32,868 bases of DNA from assembly GCA_021775575.1 (NCBI GenBank), contig JAJFHO010000208.1:1-32868 (forward strand). Direction: 5' to 3'. Shown here piece by piece: positions 1 to 8,717 of this stretch; positions within the stretch are counted from its first letter, which is position 1; every line of letters starts with the position of its first letter. Made by a program: the position numbers and the translations under genes. Below the pieces are notes generated by a model, which searched no databases, had not been told where the DNA came from, and was given only the letters and a program-made list of their open reading frames with translations. Source of the stretch: Hyphomicrobiales bacterium (GTDB taxonomy: Bacteria; Pseudomonadota; Alphaproteobacteria; Rhizobiales; Methyloligellaceae).

Positions 1-1
1 C

Positions 2-514
2 CCCAACTGCCCCGGCATCATCACGCCCGATGAATGCAAGATCGGCATCATGCCGGGCCATATCCACAAGACAGGCACGGTCGGCATCGTGTCGCGCTCG
101 GGCACGCTCACCTATGAGGCGGTCGCGCAAACGACCGCCGCCGGGCTTGGGCAGACCACCTGCATCGGCATCGGCGGGGACCCCGTCAACGGCACCAATT
201 TCATCGATTGCCTGGATCTGTTTCTTGGCGACGACAAGACGGAGTCGATCATCATGATCGGCGAAATCGGCGGCTCGGCTGAGGAAGACGCGGCGGAATT
301 TCTGAAGAGTTCGAAAGTGAAAAAGCCGGTTGTCGGCTTCATCGCCGGCGTTACCGCGCCTCCGGGGCGGCGGATGGGCCATGCCGGCGCCATCATCTCA
401 GGCGGCAAGGGCGGGGCTGAAGACAAGATGGAGGCGATGCGTTCGGCCGGTATAGCGGTATCGAAATCGCCCGCGGGGCTTGGAACTACGCTTGTAGAGG
501 TACTAAATGGGTAA
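2..514 (+). CDS. sucD: Succinyl-CoA synthetase alpha subunit, 3' part (5' end outside window)
   Basis: This is the C-terminal 170 residues of the ADP/GDP-forming succinyl-CoA ligase alpha subunit, which converts succinyl-CoA to succinate with substrate-level phosphorylation in the TCA cycle. The reading frame is open from base 2, so the gene starts upstream of the window. The visible part begins with the family stretch NCPGIITP and includes a GHAGAI segment whose His (codon 380-382) matches the histidine phosphorylated during catalysis. It ends with the usual short C-terminus VEVLNG. The gene lies 80 bases before sucA on the same strand, the standard alphaproteobacterial order (sucC would be expected just upstream). 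Identity is secure; only the truncation at the window edge is unusual. Confidence 0.96.
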   Translation, partial: PNCPGIITPDECKIGIMPGHIHKTGTVGIVSRSGTLTYEAVAQTTAAGLGQTTCIGIGGDPVNGTNFIDCLDLFLGDDKTESIIMIGEIGGSAEEDAAEFLKSSKVKKPVVGFIAGVTAPPGRRMGHAGAIISGGKGGAEDKMEAMRSAGIAVSKSPAGLGTTLVEVLNG

Positions 515-561
515 GACCGCCGGACGCGAGTGACGTGCCCGGCCGATTGCGGCGATAAACA

Positions 562-580
562 GGGGATTGCGGAAATCCCC
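562..580 (+). promoter_or_regulatory. Perfect stem-loop in the sucD-sucA spacer
   Basis: GGGGATT (562-568) and AATCCCC (574-580) form a perfect 7-bp stem with a 5-base loop. No T-run follows, so this is not a classical terminator. The next bases, AAGGGG (581-586), are the likely sucA ribosome binding site, so the hairpin sits directly against it. It could stabilise mRNA ends or tune sucA translation; that role is inference. Confidence 0.5.
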
Positions 581-594
581 AAGGGGCCGGCCAA

Positions 595-3543
595 ATGGCT
601 AAACAAGACTTGAACGAGCTGTTTGCGCGTACGTCATTCCTCCATGGTGCGAATGCGGGTTACATCGAAGATCTCTATGCCCAATATCAGGACAACCCGT
701 CATCGGTCGGCGAGCAGTGGCGCAGTTTTTTCGCCGATTTGAAGGAAGAGGCCGGCGACGCGGGTCGCGCCGCAACGGGGCCGTCGTGGAAACGGCCCGA
801 CTGGCCGGCGCAGGCCAACGGCGAGCTGGTCGCGGCGATAGACGGCGACTGGAGCGCGGTCGAGCAGCATATCGAGACCAGAATTCACGGCCGCGCCCAG
901 ACCATGGGCGTCGAGTTGACGAGCGGGCTGGCATTATCGGCAACCCGCGATTCGGTGCGTGCGCTGATGATGATCCGCGCCTACCGCGTGCGCGGCCATC
1001 TGGCCGCCAATCTCGATCCGCTCGGGTTGGAGAAAAATAAGGCGCATCCCGAACTCGATCCCGCCTCCTATGGCTTCACCGCGCGCGACCTCGACCGCGA
1101 GATTTATCTCGACCAGGTGCTGGGAATGGAGTTTGGCTCCGTCCGCCAGATTATCGAGATATTGCATCGCACCTATTGTTCCACCATCGGCGTGGAGTTC
1201 ATGCATATCTCGACGCCGGAGGAGAAGGGCTGGATCCAGACGCGCATCGAGGGCAAGGACAAGGACATCTCCTTCACCAGGGAAGGCAAGCTCGCGATTC
1301 TGGGCAAGCTCGCCGAGGTTGAGGCATTCGAGAAATTTCTCGACGTCAAATATACCGGCACAAAGCGCTTTGGGCTCGACGGCGGCGAATCCTGCATTCC
1401 CGCGCTGGAACAGATCATCAAGCGCGGCGGCAGTCTCGGCGTCCAGGAAATCATTCTCGGCATGCCTCATCGCGGCCGGCTGAATGTGCTCGCCAATGTG
1501 ATGGCCAAACCGTTCCGGGCGATCTTCAACGAATTCAAGGGCGGCTCGGCCAAACCGGACGATGTCGAGGGGTCCGGCGACGTCAAATACCACCTCGGCG
1601 CCTCTTCCGACCGCGAGTTCGACGGCAACAATGTGCATCTGTCGCTGACCGCGAACCCGTCGCATCTGGAGATTGTCGACCCCGTCGTGCTGGGCAAGGT
1701 CCGCGCCAAACAGGATCAGCTCAACGACAAGGAACGCACCAAGGTGTTGCCGCTGCTGCTGCACGGCGACGCGGCCTTTGCTGGCCAGGGCGTGGTTGCG
1801 GAATGTTTCGGCCTTTCCGGTCTCGCCGGCCACCGGACCGGCGGCTCGCTGCATTTCATCGTCAACAACCAGATCGGGTTCACGGCGAGCCCGCATCATT
1901 CACGCTCCTCGCCATACCCTTCAGACGTCGCGCGCATGATCGAGGCGCCGATCTTCCATGTGAATGGCGACGACCCGGAAGCGGTCGTCCATGTCGCCAA
2001 GGTCGCCACCGAGTTTCGCCAGAAGTTCCACAAGCCGGTCGTCATCGACATGTTCTGCTACCGGCGCTTTGGACATAATGAGGGCGATGAGCCGGCATTC
2101 ACCCAGCCGCTGATGTATTCCAAGATCAGAAGCCATCCGACGACGCTCGAGATATATTCCGACCGGCTGATCGGCGAGGGCCTGACTACCGCCGACGAGA
2201 TCGACCAGATGAAGCAGGACCTGCGCGCGCATCTGCAGTCCGAATTCGATTTGGGCGATTCCTACAAACCCAACAAGGCCGACTGGCTGGATGGGAAATG
2301 GGCCGGCAAGGGGCTGGCGGATGAAGGCGCGCGGCGCGGCGTCACCGGCGCGGACGCCGGAACGCTTCGCGAAATCGGTCTCTGCCTGACCAAGGTGCCG
2401 GAGCATTTCAACGTTCACCGCACCATCAACCGGATGCTCGATAATCGCCGCAAGATGATCGAAGAAGGCACGTCGATCGACTGGTCGATGGCGGAGGCGC
2501 TGGCGTTCGGGACTCTGTTGCGCGAAGGCTATCGCGTCCGCCTGTCGGGCCAGGACTCAGAGCGCGGCACCTTTTCGCAGCGCCATTCGGTTCTGACCGA
2601 CCAGAAGACGGAAGAGAAGTTCACCTCGCTCAATCATATCGCCCCCGACCAGGCCCGCTTCGAGGTCATCAACTCGATGCTGTCGGAAGAGGCGGTTCTC
2701 GGCTTTGAATATGGCTATACCCTGGCCGAACCGGATGCGCTTACCCTGTGGGAGGCGCAATTCGGGGATTTCGCCAATGGCGCGCAGGTTGTCTTCGACC
2801 AGTTTATTTCCTCCGGCGAGCGCAAATGGCTGCGCATGTCCGGCCTCGTCTGCCTGCTGCCGCATGGCTATGAAGGCCAGGGCCCGGAGCATTCTTCCGC
2901 AAGGCTGGAGCGTTTCCTGCAGCTCTGCGCGGAGGATAACTGGCAGGTGGCCAACTGCACGACGCCGGCCAACTATTTCCATATCCTGCGCCGCCAGCTG
3001 CACCGCCATTTCCGTAAACCGCTGGTGCTGATGACGCCGAAATCGCTGCTGCGCCACAAACGTGTGGTGTCGCCGCTGAAAATGCTGGAACCGGAATCAA
3101 CATTCCACAGGGTGTTGTGGGACGACGCGCAGGCTCATGCCGGCCAAAAGATAGCGCTCGTTGAGGACAGCAAAATCAAGCGCGTGGTGATGTGCTCGGG
3201 CAAGGTCTATTACGATCTTTACGACGCGCGCGAGAAGGAAGGCATAAACGACGTTTACCTGATGCGGCTGGAGCAGCTCTACCCGTTCCCGGCGCGGGCG
3301 CTGATTGACGAGCTGCAGCGCTTCCCGGGCGCGGAGATGATCTGGTGTCAGGAGGAGCCGAAAAATATGGGCGCCTGGAGCTTTATCGAACCGACGATCG
3401 AATGGGTGCTGGACCATATCGACGCCACCCACAAACGGCCCCGATATGCCGGGCGCGGTGCCTCCGCGGCGACGGCGACAGGCAGTATGAGCAAGCATTT
3501 GAAGGAGCTTGATGCTTTCGTGAGCGAAGCATTGACCGGCTGA
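595..3543 (+). CDS. sucA: 2-oxoglutarate dehydrogenase E1 component
   Basis: The thiamine-diphosphate-dependent E1 subunit decarboxylates 2-oxoglutarate and passes the succinyl group to the lipoyl arm of SucB (EC 1.2.4.2). The protein is 982 aa, the usual alphaproteobacterial length. It opens with the E1 N-terminal segment (FLHGANAGYIEDLY, about residues 17-30) that in this family contacts E2. The substrate-pocket motif MPHRGRLNVL lies at residues 290-299. The ThDP/Mg motif starts GDAAFAGQG at 391 and ends NNQIGF at 424-429. The C-terminal transketolase-like domain contains GYEGQGPEHSSARLER. The ATG at 595 follows AAGGGG at 581-586 with an 8-base gap. sucB follows after 75 bases, so sucD, sucA, sucB and lpdA are probably cotranscribed. 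Confidence 0.98.
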   Translation: MAKQDLNELFARTSFLHGANAGYIEDLYAQYQDNPSSVGEQWRSFFADLKEEAGDAGRAATGPSWKRPDWPAQANGELVAAIDGDWSAVEQHIETRIHGRAQTMGVELTSGLALSATRDSVRALMMIRAYRVRGHLAANLDPLGLEKNKAHPELDPASYGFTARDLDREIYLDQVLGMEFGSVRQIIEILHRTYCSTIGVEFMHISTPEEKGWIQTRIEGKDKDISFTREGKLAILGKLAEVEAFEKFLDVKYTGTKRFGLDGGESCIPALEQIIKRGGSLGVQEIILGMPHRGRLNVLANVMAKPFRAIFNEFKGGSAKPDDVEGSGDVKYHLGASSDREFDGNNVHLSLTANPSHLEIVDPVVLGKVRAKQDQLNDKERTKVLPLLLHGDAAFAGQGVVAECFGLSGLAGHRTGGSLHFIVNNQIGFTASPHHSRSSPYPSDVARMIEAPIFHVNGDDPEAVVHVAKVATEFRQKFHKPVVIDMFCYRRFGHNEGDEPAFTQPLMYSKIRSHPTTLEIYSDRLIGEGLTTADEIDQMKQDLRAHLQSEFDLGDSYKPNKADWLDGKWAGKGLADEGARRGVTGADAGTLREIGLCLTKVPEHFNVHRTINRMLDNRRKMIEEGTSIDWSMAEALAFGTLLREGYRVRLSGQDSERGTFSQRHSVLTDQKTEEKFTSLNHIAPDQARFEVINSMLSEEAVLGFEYGYTLAEPDALTLWEAQFGDFANGAQVVFDQFISSGERKWLRMSGLVCLLPHGYEGQGPEHSSARLERFLQLCAEDNWQVANCTTPANYFHILRRQLHRHFRKPLVLMTPKSLLRHKRVVSPLKMLEPESTFHRVLWDDAQAHAGQKIALVEDSKIKRVVMCSGKVYYDLYDAREKEGINDVYLMRLEQLYPFPARALIDELQRFPGAEMIWCQEEPKNMGAWSFIEPTIEWVLDHIDATHKRPRYAGRGASAATATGSMSKHLKELDAFVSEALTG

Positions 3544-3618
3544 CGGCGCAGGCGGAAATTGAAACGAGCCGGCGGAGCGCTGCCCTCCGGTGCGAGAATC
3601 TGAGAGGTCAAGAGATTC

Positions 3619-4884
3619 ATGGCGACGGAAATTCGCGTTCCGACACTTGGCGAGTCGGTCACCGAGGCCACTGTCGGTCAGTGGTTCAAGAAGGCCGGCG
3701 AGGCGGTGAATGTCGATGAGCCGGTGGTCGAGCTGGAGACCGACAAGGTTACCATAGAGGTCCCGGCGCCCTCCGGCGGCGTGCTTGCCGGCATTTCGGT
3801 GGGTGAAGGCGAAACGGTGGAGGTCGGCGCCCTGCTTGGCGAGATCAGCGAAGGCGCCGCCGCCGCCGCTCCGGCCGAGGCGGAAGCCCCGGCCGAGAGC
3901 AAGGCCGAGGCCGCTCCCGCCAAAGCCCAGGATGCGCCGGCGAAGGGAGGTGAAGACGACTTTGATCTCTCCCCGGCGGTGGGCAAACTGGTCAAGGAGC
4001 ATAAGCTCGATCCGGCTGTAATCAACGGCACCGGCAAGGATGGCCGGCTGACCAAGGAAGACGTGCTCGATGCGCTGGAGAGCGGGGAAACGCCGCCAGC
4101 GCCGGCCTCGGCACCCGTGACGGCGCCCGCCGTCAGCGCCGCGCCGCCGGTTCAGCTGCGTGCACCGGCCGCCGTGGAAGACGAGTCGCGCGAGGAGCGG
4201 GTGCGCATGACCAAGCTGCGCCAGACCATCGCGCGCCGGCTCAAGGACGCGCAGAACACCGCCGCCATGCTGACCACCTTCAACGAGGTGGATATGGGCG
4301 CAGTGATGGCGCTGCGCTCGGAATATAAAGAGCAGTTCGAGAAGCGCCACGGCGTCCGGCTCGGCTTCATGGGCTTTTTCGTGAAAGCCTGCATTCAGGC
4401 TCTCAGTGAGGTGCCGGAAGTGAATGCCGAGATCGACGGCACCGACATCGTCTACAAGAATTACTATCATGTCGGTATTGCCGTCGGCACGCCGAAGGGC
4501 CTCGTCGTGCCGGTCGTGCGCGACGCCCAGACCATGACGCTGCCGCAGATCGAGGCTGAAATCTCCGCTCTCGGCAAGCGTGCACGTGACGGCGATCTCG
4601 GCATCGAGGATATGCAGGGCGGCACCTTCACGATCACCAATGGCGGCGTTTATGGATCGCTTATGTCGACGCCGATCCTGAACGCGCCGCAGTCGGGCAT
4701 TCTGGGCATGCACAAGATCCAGGAACGTCCCGTTGCCGTCGACGGCGAGATCGTGATCAGGCCGATGATGTATCTGGCGCTTTCCTACGACCACCGGGTT
4801 GTCGACGGCAAGGGCGCGGTCACCTTCCTGGTCCGGGTCAAGGAATGTCTTGAAGACCCGCAGCGGCTGGTTCTGGGTGTTTAG
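3619..4884 (+). CDS. sucB: Dihydrolipoyllysine succinyltransferase, E2 of 2-oxoglutarate dehydrogenase
   Basis: E2 core of the 2-oxoglutarate dehydrogenase complex; it transfers succinyl from lipoate to CoA (EC 2.3.1.61). The 421-aa protein has one N-terminal lipoyl domain (about 1-78) with the lipoylated lysine K43 in the ETDKVTIEV motif. An Ala/Pro/Glu-rich linker (about 80-113) leads to the peripheral-subunit-binding domain (LSPAVGKLV to [10 protein letters not shown], about 117-153). A second Ala/Pro linker precedes the catalytic acyltransferase domain (about 190-421), which carries the active-site DHRVVDG motif with His392 and Asp396. ATG 3619 is preceded by AGAGG. lpdA begins 19 bases after the stop. 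Homologous E2 enzymes act on pyruvate or branched-chain acids, but adjacency to sucA settles the substrate. Confidence 0.98.
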   Translation: MATEIRVPTLGESVTEATVGQWFKKAGEAVNVDEPVVELETDKVTIEVPAPSGGVLAGISVGEGETVEVGALLGEISEGAAAAAPAEAEAPAESKAEAAPAKAQDAPAKGGEDDFDLSPAVGKLVKEHKLDPAVINGTGKDGRLTKEDVLDALESGETPPAPASAPVTAPAVSAAPPVQLRAPAAVEDESREERVRMTKLRQTIARRLKDAQNTAAMLTTFNEVDMGAVMALRSEYKEQFEKRHGVRLGFMGFFVKACIQALSEVPEVNAEIDGTDIVYKNYYHVGIAVGTPKGLVVPVVRDAQTMTLPQIEAEISALGKRARDGDLGIEDMQGGTFTITNGGVYGSLMSTPILNAPQSGILGMHKIQERPVAVDGEIVIRPMMYLALSYDHRVVDGKGAVTFLVRVKECLEDPQRLVLGV

Positions 4885-4903
4885 CAATTGAGGGTTGTGT
4901 CGA

Positions 4904-6307
4904 ATGGCTGAAGGCTATGATCTCGTTGTAATTGGTACCGGTCCCGGCGGCTATGTCTGCGCCATCCGCGCCGCGCAATTGGGTTTGAGCGTCGCGGTTG
5001 TCGAGAAACGCGGCTCGCATGGCGGGACCTGTCTCAATGTCGGCTGCATTCCCTCCAAGGCGCTGCTGCATGCCTCCGAACTCTACGAGGAGGCGGGGCA
5101 CGGGTTTGCCGATATGGGCGTCAAGGTGTCGCCGAAGCTCGATCTGAAAAAGATGCTCGCCTTCAAGGATGAGGGGGTGAGCGGCAATGTTCAGGGCGTC
5201 GACTATCTGCTCAAAAAGAACAAGATCGAAGCCTTTGAGGGGACGGCCAAAATCGCCGCTCCGGGCCAGGTCGAGGTCAGCGCCGACGGCGCGCAGACGC
5301 GGACGCTGAATACGAAGGATATCGTCATCGCCACGGGGTCCGACGTAGCCCGGATTCCCGGCATCGAGATCGACGAGAAAAAGGTGGTCTCCTCCACCGG
5401 GGCGCTCGAACTGTCCGCCGTGCCCAAGCAGCTGGTGGTCGTTGGCGGCGGTTATATCGGCCTGGAGCTCGGCTCGGTTTGGCGGCGGCTTGGTTCGGAG
5501 GTCCTGATCGTCGAATTCCTCGACCGGATCACGCCCGGCATGGACGGTGAAATATCGAAAAACTTCCAGCGTATTCTCAAGAAACAGGGGATGCGCTTCA
5601 AGCTCGGCCACAAGGTTACCGGTATCGACACGAGCGGCAAGGGCTGCAAGGTCGAGATCGAGCCGTCGCAAGGCGGCAAGGCGGAGACACTCTCCTGCGA
5701 CGTCGTCCTGGTCTCCATCGGCCGCGTTCCCTACACCAGGGGGCTGGGTCTGCCGGAGGCCGGCGTCAAGCTCGACAATATGGGCCGCATCATCACCGAT
5801 GAGCACTACAAGACAGACGTCGACGGCATCTACGCCATTGGCGATGTGATCGCCGGACCGATGCTCGCCCTCAAGGCTGAGGACGAGGGTGTGGCGGTCG
5901 CCGAAATCCTCGCCGGTCAGGCGGGCCATGTGAATTACGGTGTCATTCCGGGGGTCGTCTACACCTTCCCCGAGGTCGCCGCCGTCGGCAAGACGGAGGA
6001 CGAGTTGAAGGAGGCCGGCGTGGACTATGCGGTCGGAAAGTTTCCCTTCACCGCCAATGGCCGGGCCAAGGTGAACCGGACCACTGACGGCTTCGTGAAA
6101 ATCCTCGCCGACAAGAAAACCGACAAGGTGCTCGGCGTGCATATTATCGGTCCCGATGCCGGCAATATGATTGCCGAGGCCGCGGTGCTGATGGAATTCA
6201 GCGGATCGGCGGAAGACCTGGCGCGCACCTGCCATGCGCATCCAACCTTGACCGAAGCGATCAAGGAAGCGGCGCTTGCGGTCGCGGGCCGCGCAATTCA
6301 TATGTAG
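4904..6307 (+). CDS. lpdA: Dihydrolipoamide dehydrogenase (E3)
   Basis: FAD flavoprotein that reoxidises dihydrolipoamide on E2 and reduces NAD+ (EC 1.8.1.4); it completes the 2-oxoglutarate dehydrogenase complex and may serve other 2-oxoacid dehydrogenases. The FAD-binding GTGPGG is at residues 11-16, and the redox-active disulfide is Cys43/Cys48 in GGTCLNVGCIPSK. The NAD-binding GGGYIGLELG lies mid-protein, and the C-terminal HAHPTLTEA carries the catalytic His-Glu pair. I chose ATG 4904 (467 aa) because GAGGG at 4890-4894 is spaced 9 bases from it. An upstream in-frame TTG at 4895 would abut the binding site and add only three residues. Length and motifs are typical, and it is third in the sucA-sucB-lpdA series. 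Confidence 0.98.
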   Translation: MAEGYDLVVIGTGPGGYVCAIRAAQLGLSVAVVEKRGSHGGTCLNVGCIPSKALLHASELYEEAGHGFADMGVKVSPKLDLKKMLAFKDEGVSGNVQGVDYLLKKNKIEAFEGTAKIAAPGQVEVSADGAQTRTLNTKDIVIATGSDVARIPGIEIDEKKVVSSTGALELSAVPKQLVVVGGGYIGLELGSVWRRLGSEVLIVEFLDRITPGMDGEISKNFQRILKKQGMRFKLGHKVTGIDTSGKGCKVEIEPSQGGKAETLSCDVVLVSIGRVPYTRGLGLPEAGVKLDNMGRIITDEHYKTDVDGIYAIGDVIAGPMLALKAEDEGVAVAEILAGQAGHVNYGVIPGVVYTFPEVAAVGKTEDELKEAGVDYAVGKFPFTANGRAKVNRTTDGFVKILADKKTDKVLGVHIIGPDAGNMIAEAAVLMEFSGSAEDLARTCHAHPTLTEAIKEAALAVAGRAIHM

Positions 6308-6341
6308 GGGCGCGGGCGTCAGCGCATTGGGTTCAGGCACA

Positions 6342-6722
6342 ATGGTCAAAATCCACGGCGCCACGCCAATCCTGCGCATGTTCGACGAGGACAAGGCGCG
6401 GGAATTCTATGTCGGCTATCTCGGTTTCACCGTAAAATGGGAGCATCGTTTCGACGACAATGCGCCGCTCTATATGGAAATCGCGCGCGATGGCTGCATT
6501 CTGCATCTCTCCGAGCATCATGGCGACTGCAGTCCCGGCGCCGCGGTGCGTATCGAAACCCGCGAGATCGACGTCTTGCACCGCGAGATGGCCGCGAAGG
6601 ACTATCGCTACGCAAGACCCGGCTGCGAGGTCACGCCCTGGAACACGCGCGAGGTTGCGGTTACCGATCCGTTCGGCAACAGGCTGATCTTCTACCAGGA
6701 CATCCCGGCCGATACGTCCTGA
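6342..6722 (+). CDS. VOC superfamily (glyoxalase/bleomycin-resistance fold) protein
   Basis: A 126-aa single-domain protein of the vicinal-oxygen-chelate superfamily. Visible features are the opening ILRMFDEDKAREFYVGYLGF beta-alpha module, LHLSEHHGD in the middle, and the closing VTDPFGNRLIFYQ strand typical of glyoxalase-like and bleomycin-binding members. ATG 6342 gives the conserved short N-terminus; an upstream ATG at 6276 lies inside lpdA and would add 22 residues with no family resemblance. It starts 34 bases after lpdA on the same strand and may be the last gene of that transcript. The fold fits either an antibiotic-sequestering protein or a small metal-dependent enzyme; the substrate cannot be deduced and no function is claimed. 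Confidence 0.85.
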   Translation: MVKIHGATPILRMFDEDKAREFYVGYLGFTVKWEHRFDDNAPLYMEIARDGCILHLSEHHGDCSPGAAVRIETREIDVLHREMAAKDYRYARPGCEVTPWNTREVAVTDPFGNRLIFYQDIPADTS

Positions 6723-6815
6723 AAACGCTTTGGCCCTTCATGCTGGCGGGCGGGACGTTCCTATGCGACTATCGGCTGGCGGAGTTTGTTCTCAGTGCCG
6801 TCCAGGGGGGCGACG

Positions 6816-7292
6816 ATGAGAGTCGTGTCTATATTGGGGGTTATCGCGCTTGCGTGTCTGTGGCCGGCTGCCGCGCAAGGCTGCACCGGCGTCAATTTCA
6901 AGACCGGGCGTCCGCAGTCGGTCCGGGTCATTTACAAGACCAAGGTATCCCATCCAGACCGCTATTTCGCCGAAGCGACCCATGACCCCAAGAGCGGGCG
7001 GCCGCTGATCATCTATTACCGCCGCTACGCCACCGCCCCCGGCATCTTCAGAAGTTTCGTCGCCCGGCATGAATGCTGCCATCATTCAATTGAACGGGCC
7101 GGCGGCAGGTCCGGGGACGAGATCGCCGCCAATTGCTGCGCGCTGCGCGGCATGTCGAAATCGGCCCGCGCGGCGGTCGGGCGCTATATCAAGTCCCGGG
7201 GGGTGAACTCCAACGTCATGTTTGCCTATTCCGGCATGGGCGACGACTTCTGGAGCCGGACCGCCGGGCGCTGCCCGGGGCTGGCACGATAG
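6816..7292 (+). CDS. Secreted protein with an HExxH zinc-peptidase-like motif, function unknown
   Basis: A 158-aa protein I do not recognise as a named family. Residues 1-20 form a clear Sec signal peptide (hydrophobic VVSILGVIALACLW, then AAAQG). The mature part is Cys-rich and contains HECCHH at 85-90, which matches the HExxH zinc-binding signature (His85, Glu86, His89). A possible third ligand, Glu102, sits in GDEIAANCC. That spacing resembles gluzincin-type minimal metallopeptidases, but it is inference. ATG 6816 is preceded by AGGGGGG at 6804-6810, spaced 5 bases, which decides it over the ATG at 6786. It faces the convergent secreted protein at 7368-7835. It could be a small exported protease or a non-catalytic metal-binding protein. 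Confidence 0.7.
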   Translation: MRVVSILGVIALACLWPAAAQGCTGVNFKTGRPQSVRVIYKTKVSHPDRYFAEATHDPKSGRPLIIYYRRYATAPGIFRSFVARHECCHHSIERAGGRSGDEIAANCCALRGMSKSARAAVGRYIKSRGVNSNVMFAYSGMGDDFWSRTAGRCPGLAR

Positions 7293-7339
7293 CGCGTCTC
7301 CAGGATGAGTGGATACCGGTTATCCCTCTTGGAAACGCG
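7293..7339. terminator. Imperfect inverted repeat between convergent genes (possible bidirectional terminator)
   Basis: The outer arms CGCGT (7293-7297) and ACGCG (7335-7339) plus TCCA/TGGA just inside them can pair. An inner hairpin is formed by GGATA (7311-7315) and TATCC (7321-7325). It fills the gap between two convergent genes. No T-tract follows on either strand, so termination here is a weak inference. Confidence 0.3.
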
Positions 7340-7367
7340 GCCAGAGAAGAGCCAGGCCCGCGGGCGA

Positions 7368-7835
7368 TTATTTCATCACCCAGCTGCCTTCCCATTTCAC
7401 CGCAAAGCGGCCATCGTCGTGCGCGGCAATCGGTGTCGTCGTTCCGCTGCCGGCCATGCCGTCATATTTCCCGGTACCGCCCAGAATGCCCCATTTCCCC
7501 GACTCCGAGACCGACTCCCACCACAGCCACCAGACGTCGCCGTCCTGGTCTACCGCTTCGCAATGGCCGCGGCCGATTTCGATCTCGCCTTCAGGCGTAA
7601 GAACATAGGTGCCCGAACAGTCCTGGCGCGCCAGATGGAAAGGCAGCGTGTCGTCATCGGCGAGGATGATGGTTTTCGAGTGCACGCGGCGGAGCAGTTT
7701 GCCGCTCGGCAATTCGCTTGTGTCTGACGCCACCGGTACATAGGCGGCGGTGCCGGACCCCTTCATATCCCTGGCCTCGGCCGGCATCGCAAAAAGCAGC
7801 GCCGCACCGACTATGAGGATCATTGAGCGTTTCAT
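7368..7835 (-). CDS. Small secreted protein with GGTGKYDGMAGSG motif, function unknown
   Basis: A 155-aa exported protein. The N-terminus MKRSMILIVGAALLFAMPAEA is a textbook Sec signal peptide cleaved after AEA. The mature part is rich in Gly, Trp, Thr and Asp and ends in a repeat-like stretch with GILGGTGKYDGMAGSGT. I associate that pattern with small beta-barrel proteins resembling the allene-oxide-cyclase fold, but this is recollection and not proof. Start 7835 is supported by GGGAGG shortly upstream on the - strand; longer in-frame extensions run into the neighbouring gene. It lies 95 bases downstream of the SDR gene on the same strand, so the two may share a transcript. No catalytic residues are recognisable. 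Confidence 0.7.
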   Translation of the reverse strand: MKRSMILIVGAALLFAMPAEARDMKGSGTAAYVPVASDTSELPSGKLLRRVHSKTIILADDDTLPFHLARQDCSGTYVLTPEGEIEIGRGHCEAVDQDGDVWWLWWESVSESGKWGILGGTGKYDGMAGSGTTTPIAAHDDGRFAVKWEGSWVMK

Positions 7836-7930
7836 GGTCGTCCTCCCGATATCGTCTTTTGACCGGAACAAATCTGTCGTCGGTCCAATCCTGCAACAAG
7901 GTAGATCAGCGCCCGATCGTGCAATATGCG

Positions 7931-8626
7931 TCAGAAAGTCTCCACCCAAGGCCTGACCTCGATCTCCCAGCTCCAGGCCGAGCGGGGCTGATCGAGGATT
8001 GCCACATAGGTCTGCGCGATGGCGCCGGCTTCGAGCCATTTGTCCGGCGCGTCATCGCTGTTCATCCGTCCGCCCGCTTCGTTCGCCACGCCGCCGTCGA
8101 TCACGAAATGGGCGACGTGGATATTCTTCGGCTGCAGCTCCCGCGCCATCGACTGGGCCAGGCCGCGGAGCGCGAACTTGCCCATGGCGAAGGGCGCGGA
8201 CCCGGCATAACCCTTCACGCTGGCCGAGGCGCCAGTGAAAAATATCGCGCCATGCCCCTGCTTCAGCATCCGCTTGGCGGCAAGCTGGCCGACGAGAAAG
8301 CCACCATAGGCGGTGACGAGCAGCGCCTTTTTGACCCGCTCCCGGTCGAGTTCAACGAGGCCCCCGCGCTCCCGGTAACTCGGATTGTAGAGCACCACAT
8401 CGAGCGTTTCGAAAGCCTCGCCGGTCGCGGCAAAGAGGTTATCGATGCTGTCGGCGTCGAGCACGTCACACCGATAAGTCGCCGCGCCAAGCTCATCGGC
8501 GAGGCTTGAGAGTTTGTCCGTATCGCGCGCGGCCAGCGCCAGCGTATAGCCTTCGTTGCCAAGCGCGCGGGCGAAAGCGGCGGAAATGCCGCTGCCCGCG
8601 CCGACGATGAGTGCGTTCTTGGTCAT
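7931..8626 (-). CDS. Short-chain dehydrogenase/reductase family protein with Phe in place of the catalytic Tyr
   Basis: A 231-aa Rossmann-fold protein of the SDR superfamily. The nucleotide-binding loop is GAGSGIS (9-15), in which the third Gly of the usual TGxxxGxG is Ser. NPS at 81-83 stands where NAG is usual. The TGASAS stretch (131-136) supplies the active-site Ser. The YxxxK motif reads FAMGK, so Phe146 replaces the catalytic Tyr while Lys150 is kept. I recall related proteins with the same F-x-x-x-K pattern, so this may mark a subfamily and not a mutation. I chose ATG 8626 because GGAG is spaced 8 bases from it; the ATG six bases upstream is only two bases from that site. The gene diverges from the arsR-type gene. 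Confidence 0.88.
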   Translation of the reverse strand: MTKNALIVGAGSGISAAFARALGNEGYTLALAARDTDKLSSLADELGAATYRCDVLDADSIDNLFAATGEAFETLDVVLYNPSYRERGGLVELDRERVKKALLVTAYGGFLVGQLAAKRMLKQGHGAIFFTGASASVKGYAGSAPFAMGKFALRGLAQSMARELQPKNIHVAHFVIDGGVANEAGGRMNSDDAPDKWLEAGAIAQTYVAILDQPRSAWSWEIEVRPWVETF

Positions 8627-8717
8627 CGGCATTTCTCCGTCCTGAACATTCGCGCCAGCCTAACAGGGTGGGCGCGGTCTGTACCAATGAACCTGCCGGG
8701 AGCGGCCCAATTGCGGA

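Noticed and set aside
3097-4887. 596-aa open frame antisense to sucB
   Set aside because: It mirrors the codon structure of a GC-rich gene, shows no family motif, and sucB on the other strand is certain.
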